From: Verrucomicrobiota bacterium
GTDB lineage: Bacteria; Verrucomicrobiota; Verrucomicrobiia; Opitutales; Opitutaceae
DNA: 39,471 bases
Assembly: GCA_018239675.1 (NCBI GenBank)
Contig: JAFEGX010000004.1
Span: 1 to 39,471, forward strand
Direction of reading: 5' to 3'
This document shows, one piece after another, positions 36,369-39,471 of this stretch. Under the pieces are notes generated by a model. It had not been told where the DNA came from. It saw only the letters and a list, made by a program, of their open reading frames with translations, and made no database searches. Position numbers and translations under genes: made by a program. Within the stretch, counting starts at the first letter, position 1. The number at the start of each line of letters is the position of its first letter.

Positions 36369-36479
36369 GAAACGCGAGTGCAGCGGCTTCCGGCGGTCGC
36401 CGCAACGGGGAAATCCGGGCGCCAGTGGAACGCGCCGGCATCCTCCGGCCGATTCGTCGGTCCCGAAGGGAATCGCCGG

Positions 36480-37163
36480 TCACCCTGACCGGAGCCGTCG
36501 CAGCATCGCCAGGCCGAGCACGCCCAGCCCGGCGAGCAGCGGGCCAACCGTCACGGGCTCGGGCACGGGGGTGAACGAGCCGAAGCTCACCATCGACGTG
36601 GTGGGAATGCTGCCGCTGTTGGCGTTCATCGAATGGAGCACGGTGAAGCCGTTCGTCGTCGTGTAGCCGCCGGACAACCCGTAGTTGTTGAGCATCGAGA
36701 ATGCGGTGCCGCTGCTGGCTCCGTAGAAGGTCATCGCGTAGGCCGTGGTGCTTTGCAGGCCGAAGCTGGCGATGTTCGGGAGATCCGCCGCGGTGAGGGT
36801 CAGCGTGAACGGCGCGCTGCTGACCGGCAGGGTGAAGGTGACGGTGTCGCTGGCGAGCGTGGTGGGACCGGCGAGCGCGCTGGTGGTGGTGTCGGTGGCG
36901 TCGTGCAGGGCGACCGTGAAGCTGTAGGTTCCGCCGGCCGTCGTGAAGCTGTAGAGGTCCATCGTCATCAGGCCGATGGAGTAGGGACCCCCGGCACCGG
37001 TGAGGAAGACGATCTGCAGCGAGGTGGGCCAGGTGTCGTACGCGGCCCCCTCGAACGTCGAGTTGCTCGTCCACGAGACGCTGGGTGTCAGGTAGGGCGT
37101 GAATTGGGCGCGGCCCGCGGCGGCGAGGACGAGGCCGAGGAGGAGCAGGCGGACGGTAGCCAT
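36480..37163 (-). CDS. PEP-CTERM sorting-domain protein
   Basis: A 227-residue exported protein of low complexity, rich in Thr, Ser, Gly and Ala. A signal peptide (MATVRLLLLGLVLAAAGRAQ) leads into a predicted beta-rich body. The C-terminus is a textbook PEP-CTERM signal: VPEP, a hydrophobic segment GPLLAGLGVLGLAML, then RRLRSG. Such proteins are sorted and processed by exosortase (EpsH) systems and end up at the surface or in the extracellular matrix. The ATG at 37163 is chosen because it begins the signal peptide. The body resembles autotransporter-like or adhesion-type repeats but I recognise no domain. Confidence 0.9.
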   Translation of the reverse strand: MATVRLLLLGLVLAAAGRAQFTPYLTPSVSWTSNSTFEGAAYDTWPTSLQIVFLTGAGGPYSIGLMTMDLYSFTTAGGTYSFTVALHDATDTTTSALAGPTTLASDTVTFTLPVSSAPFTLTLTAADLPNIASFGLQSTTAYAMTFYGASSGTAFSMLNNYGLSGGYTTTNGFTVLHSMNANSGSIPTTSMVSFGSFTPVPEPVTVGPLLAGLGVLGLAMLRRLRSG

Positions 37164-37471
37164 GGCGAGGCCGCTCCGCCGGATCCCTCGTCCGCCGCGA
37201 CCTGGGCTGCCGGATGATGGCAGGGAGCCCACCTGACGGGCGGGCGTCGGACTAAAGCGGAGGGATTGCCTCGTGTACTCCTTTGCCGCCGCGCTTTCAA
37301 TCTATTCCCGGAGCTGCCGCTCGGCAGGCAACGCCGACGGGCTTGCCGAGTCATTGTCCGAAGGGCGAAGACTGGTGGACGCTACCCGAGTCACTGCACG
37401 CCATAGGCGAGCGTAAGCTTGATTGCTGTTTGGTGCCGCCGTTCGCAGGCGTATAAAACCTGAGAGACAGT
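37164..37471. other. 308-bp gap at the start of the low-GC island, with repeat site A
   Basis: The first part should carry the PEP-CTERM promoter. CTGCCG, CT, CGGCAG (37313-37326) is a small perfect hairpin. Two words recur at the window's end: GGCTTGCCGAGTC (37340-37352) and GCGAAGACTGGTGGACG (37365-37381). From 37376 the sequence TGGACGCTAC, then TCACTG, then TTGCTGTTTGGT at 37423-37434, matches site C at 38761-38819 with identical spacing. No open frame of gene character is visible. Confidence 0.6.
37459..37471 (+). repeat. Left 13-bp inverted repeat flanking the hydrolase gene
   Basis: CCTGAGAGACAGT directly abuts the stop codon of the hydrolase gene and is a perfect inverse of ACTGTCTCTCAGG at 38778-38790. 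The pair encloses just this one gene and its 5' region. Confidence 0.65.
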
Positions 37472-38689
37472 CTACTTTTCCAGTGCCTGATAGGTCAGGA
37501 CCTTAAAGCGTTTGAGAGTGGTTTGAACCTGCGGATACCGCTGAGCGAACCAGAGACCGATCAGATCGTTCTTACGATCAATCCAGTAGAAAGTTCCGCC
37601 AACGCCCGCACCATTGAACTCACCTTTAACACTTAGATCCTCATACGCTGGAGGATCTAGCAGCACGTATCCACCGAGTCCGTGACCAAATCCCTTGCGA
37701 CCGTTTGGTCCGTCGGGCGGGAGTACGTTTAAAGGTACGTGGTTCTGCATCATGTAGTCCACCGTAACAGGGCTGAGGATGCGGTGCCCATTAAGTGTGC
37801 CACCGTTAAGCAGCATTTGGGAGAAACGCAGGAAGTCTCCGGTCGTTGAATAGAGACCTCCACTGCCCCCAACGTAGACTGGTTTGTGATCAGGGGCACC
37901 CTGGTTGGACAGGAGTTCAATGGTGTGCTGCTCATTGAGCTTGTAGCCTTTCGCGAGTCGTCCGGCTTTGTCTGCCGGAACAAAGAAGCCCGTGTCCTTC
38001 ATATCCAGTGGCCGAAACAGCCGCTCAGACAGAAAGACATCGTAAGGCTGGCCAGAGCAGACCTCGACCAAACGGGCGAGGACTTCGTAGGAGACGCCGT
38101 AACGCCAAGCCTGTCCCGGTTGATGCGAAAGCGGGACTGTTGCTATCTTCTTTACCGTGGCTGCCAAACTGAGCTGTGGACCGACGCCAGCCGCTGCGTA
38201 GCCTTTAAAATTGAACAGCCCGTCAGTGTGGGTGAGGAGTTGCCGAATGGTGATCTGGCTGGCTGCGGGCACGACTTGCGTTTGATCGCCTCCTTCAGTG
38301 GCTAGAACCTGCATATTGGCAAACTCTGGCAGATACTTCGAAACAGGTTCCTCCAGGAGAAATTTTCCCTCCTCGTAAAGCATCATCACTGCCACCGCGG
38401 TTATAGGCTTGGTCATCGATGCGATGGCAAAAATCGTGTCTGGCTGCATCGCCTTTCGGGACTCGAAGTCTTGATAACCAAAACTTCCAGAAATCACGGT
38501 CTTGCCGTGCTGCGCCACAACTATGTCTACCCCCGCGTATTCTCTATGCTCCACTGATTCCGAGATAACATGCCGAAGCCGCTCAAGCCGTTCCGACGAA
38601 AAATCAGATTGAGCAGAAGATAACGCAGGAAAGAAAAGCACGAGCCAAGCAAGGACGTGTAACGTCGTGGCTAAGGGAGTGCGGAACAT
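37472..38689 (-). CDS. Secreted serine hydrolase of the class C beta-lactamase / family VIII esterase type
   Basis: A 405-residue protein with a signal peptide (MFRTPLATTLHVLAWLVLFFPALSSAQS). It has the SxxK motif SMTK (Ser91, Lys94), a WRYGVSYEVLARLVEVCSG block that supplies the conserved Tyr, and the FRPLDMKDTGFFVP segment of this family. The final motif is weak (GVGGTFYW in place of a clear KTG), which fits an esterase or D-aminopeptidase-like enzyme better than an antibiotic beta-lactamase. Base composition is visibly lower in GC than the genes to the left, suggesting acquisition. The 13-bp inverted repeats and sites A and C surround it. Confidence 0.87.
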   Translation of the reverse strand: MFRTPLATTLHVLAWLVLFFPALSSAQSDFSSERLERLRHVISESVEHREYAGVDIVVAQHGKTVISGSFGYQDFESRKAMQPDTIFAIASMTKPITAVAVMMLYEEGKFLLEEPVSKYLPEFANMQVLATEGGDQTQVVPAASQITIRQLLTHTDGLFNFKGYAAAGVGPQLSLAATVKKIATVPLSHQPGQAWRYGVSYEVLARLVEVCSGQPYDVFLSERLFRPLDMKDTGFFVPADKAGRLAKGYKLNEQHTIELLSNQGAPDHKPVYVGGSGGLYSTTGDFLRFSQMLLNGGTLNGHRILSPVTVDYMMQNHVPLNVLPPDGPNGRKGFGHGLGGYVLLDPPAYEDLSVKGEFNGAGVGGTFYWIDRKNDLIGLWFAQRYPQVQTTLKRFKVLTYQALEK

Positions 38690-38760
38690 CGAAGAGGTAA
38701 GTGGGCGCAGGAGCCGAGGGCAGCAAGCACCTTCTCAAAATGTGGGCGCTGCGCAATGAA

Positions 38761-38819
38761 TGGACGCTACTGGGCTCACTGTCTCTCAGGGTAGAGCATG
38801 GGCGCGGTTGCTGTATGGT
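38761..38819. repeat. Repeat site C between the hydrolase and VOC genes
   Basis: TGGACGCTAC, five variable bases, TCACTG, and TTGCTGTATGGT at 38808-38819 match site A (37376-37434) in order and spacing, with conserved ends and a diverged middle. The right 13-bp inverted repeat, ACTGTCTCTCAGG (38778-38790), lies inside it. I see no canonical GTTRRRY/RYYYAAC integron core. Confidence 0.55.
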
Positions 38820-38904
38820 AGAGCAGTTACTCCAAGCGATTCCTGCAATTTTGGCGTGAAAGCCCAGTCGGTTCGTTCAACGTTCGGTGCCAAGAAAACC
38901 GCTC

Positions 38905-39279
38905 ATGAATATAGCCACGCCTCAAGTTAGGCGAATCAGTCCGATGCTCGCTGTGGCCGATATGGATACCACCCTTGATTTCTACATGAAGGTCCTTGGA
39001 TTTGAGGTCACTCTGAGGTCGCCGGACTATTCCATCGTTAATCGCGATGGGGCTACGATTCACTTCATGAGAGCTGCCAATGAAGCGGTCATGAAGGCGG
39101 TTAGAGGTCACACGGAAATCTATATTGAAGTCGCAGACATCGCATCGCTTTGGGAGCACGTGAGTCGCTTCAGAAAGGACTATCGGATTCGAGACTTATT
39201 CGATCGCGAATATGGCATGCGTGAGTTTCATATTGGCGATCCCAACGGCTGTTTGGTGTTTGTCGGACAGAAAATCTAG
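38905..39279 (+). CDS. VOC-family (glyoxalase/bleomycin-resistance-like) protein
   Basis: A 124-residue vicinal-oxygen-chelate fold protein: two beta-alpha-beta3 modules, with ISPMLAVADMDTTLDFYMKVLGFEV at the start, ATIHFMRA, EIYIEVADIASLWEHV and the closing REFHIGDPNGCLVFVG. Small VOC proteins include glyoxalases, dioxygenases and drug-binding resistance proteins; the metal-site residues do not settle which. An in-frame GTG at 38887 is an alternative start. GC content is lower than the chromosome-like genes to the left, and such genes are common in acquired cassettes. It lies between repeat sites C and B. Confidence 0.83.
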   Translation: MNIATPQVRRISPMLAVADMDTTLDFYMKVLGFEVTLRSPDYSIVNRDGATIHFMRAANEAVMKAVRGHTEIYIEVADIASLWEHVSRFRKDYRIRDLFDREYGMREFHIGDPNGCLVFVGQKI

Positions 39280-39471
39280 GCAATCACGTTGTGCTCCGCC
39301 GCGGCAGCCTTCGCCATCTGTTTCACCTTTTGCGGTCAATCGCCGACCGGGCTGAGTGGCTTGCCGAGTCGTAGCCGCTTCGAGGGTTGTGGGCACGCCT
39401 TCGTCCGCTGGACGCGGGCTCCGGCGCGGCAGTCTTCTGGCCGCTGTTGCGGCGGCGAAGACTGGTGGACG
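39280..39471. repeat. Repeat site B with a strong hairpin, cut by the window end
   Basis: GGCTTGCCGAGTC (39358-39370) and GCGAAGACTGGTGGACG (39455-39471) repeat the two words of site A, but 84 bases apart instead of 12. The extra sequence holds a long stem: CAGTCTTC with GAAGACTG, and inside it GCCGC with GCGGC around a TGTT loop. The window ends inside the TGGACG word, so the rest of the site is not seen. Confidence 0.6.

Noticed and set aside
37472-38689. Calling the hydrolase an antibiotic-resistance AmpC beta-lactamase
   Set aside because: SxxK is present but a clear KTG motif is not, and the family includes many esterases and peptidases.
38914-38930. GTTAGGC near the VOC start as an integron core site
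   Set aside because: It lies within the coding sequence, is not repeated at sites A or B, and has no partner core, so it is probably chance.

Overview
The window is GC-rich, densely coding bacterial DNA, most plausibly from a Verrucomicrobiota bacterium of the Opitutales type. This is inferred from an aldolase-type bacterial microcompartment (BMC) locus of the kind known from Planctomycetes and Verrucomicrobia, a PEP-CTERM surface protein, few Shine-Dalgarno sites, and many hairpin-forming intergenic repeats. No rRNA, tRNA or CRISPR array was seen.

Region 1 (1-9.56 kb) is a nearly complete BMC locus around a DeoR-type regulator. The minus strand carries deoR, a PduS-like flavin/Fe-S protein and a PduT-like trimeric shell protein. 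The plus strand carries PduL phosphotransacylase, three hexameric shell proteins (BMC-H), an acetate-kinase-family enzyme, three pentamer proteins (BMC-P), a CoA-acylating aldehyde dehydrogenase and a class II aldolase. PduL and the dehydrogenase have N-terminal encapsulation-peptide-like helices, and the aldolase has a C-terminal one. The inferred route takes fuculose- or rhamnulose-1-phosphate to lactaldehyde plus DHAP, then lactaldehyde to acyl-CoA, acyl-phosphate, and acid plus ATP. A rhamnulokinase (16.6-18.1 kb) could supply the substrate. No isomerase and no B12-dependent diol dehydratase are present.

Region 2 (9.6-25.9 kb) is mixed: a ketopantoate-reductase-like protein, a sugar epimerase-like protein, a secreted M13 peptidase, an Ig-domain secreted protein, a methyltransferase, rhamnulokinase, an OPT transporter, and a minus-strand group (fumarylacetoacetate-hydrolase family, GH38 mannosidase-like, cupin), followed by an AraC regulator.

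Region 3 (25.9-33.9 kb) is a one-carbon module divergent from that AraC gene: an MtaA/UroD-like protein lacking the usual zinc motif, a fused MetF-MetV-type methylenetetrahydrofolate reductase, a LigM-like tetrahydrofolate-dependent O-demethylase, and a methionine-synthase-activation-type protein with a C-terminal Cys motif. The P-protein of glycine cleavage lies convergent to it. Together they suggest demethylation of a methoxylated compound, with the methyl group oxidised through tetrahydrofolate. This is the best candidate for a little-described system in the window.

Region 4 (34.0-39.47 kb) holds endonuclease III, a GPH-family sugar transporter, a PEP-CTERM protein, and a lower-GC island with a serine beta-lactamase-family hydrolase and a VOC-family protein. 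Related direct repeats separate these last two genes and flank the pair, which suggests a cassette-like acquisition. Four convergent gene pairs elsewhere in the window are separated by nested hairpin repeats.
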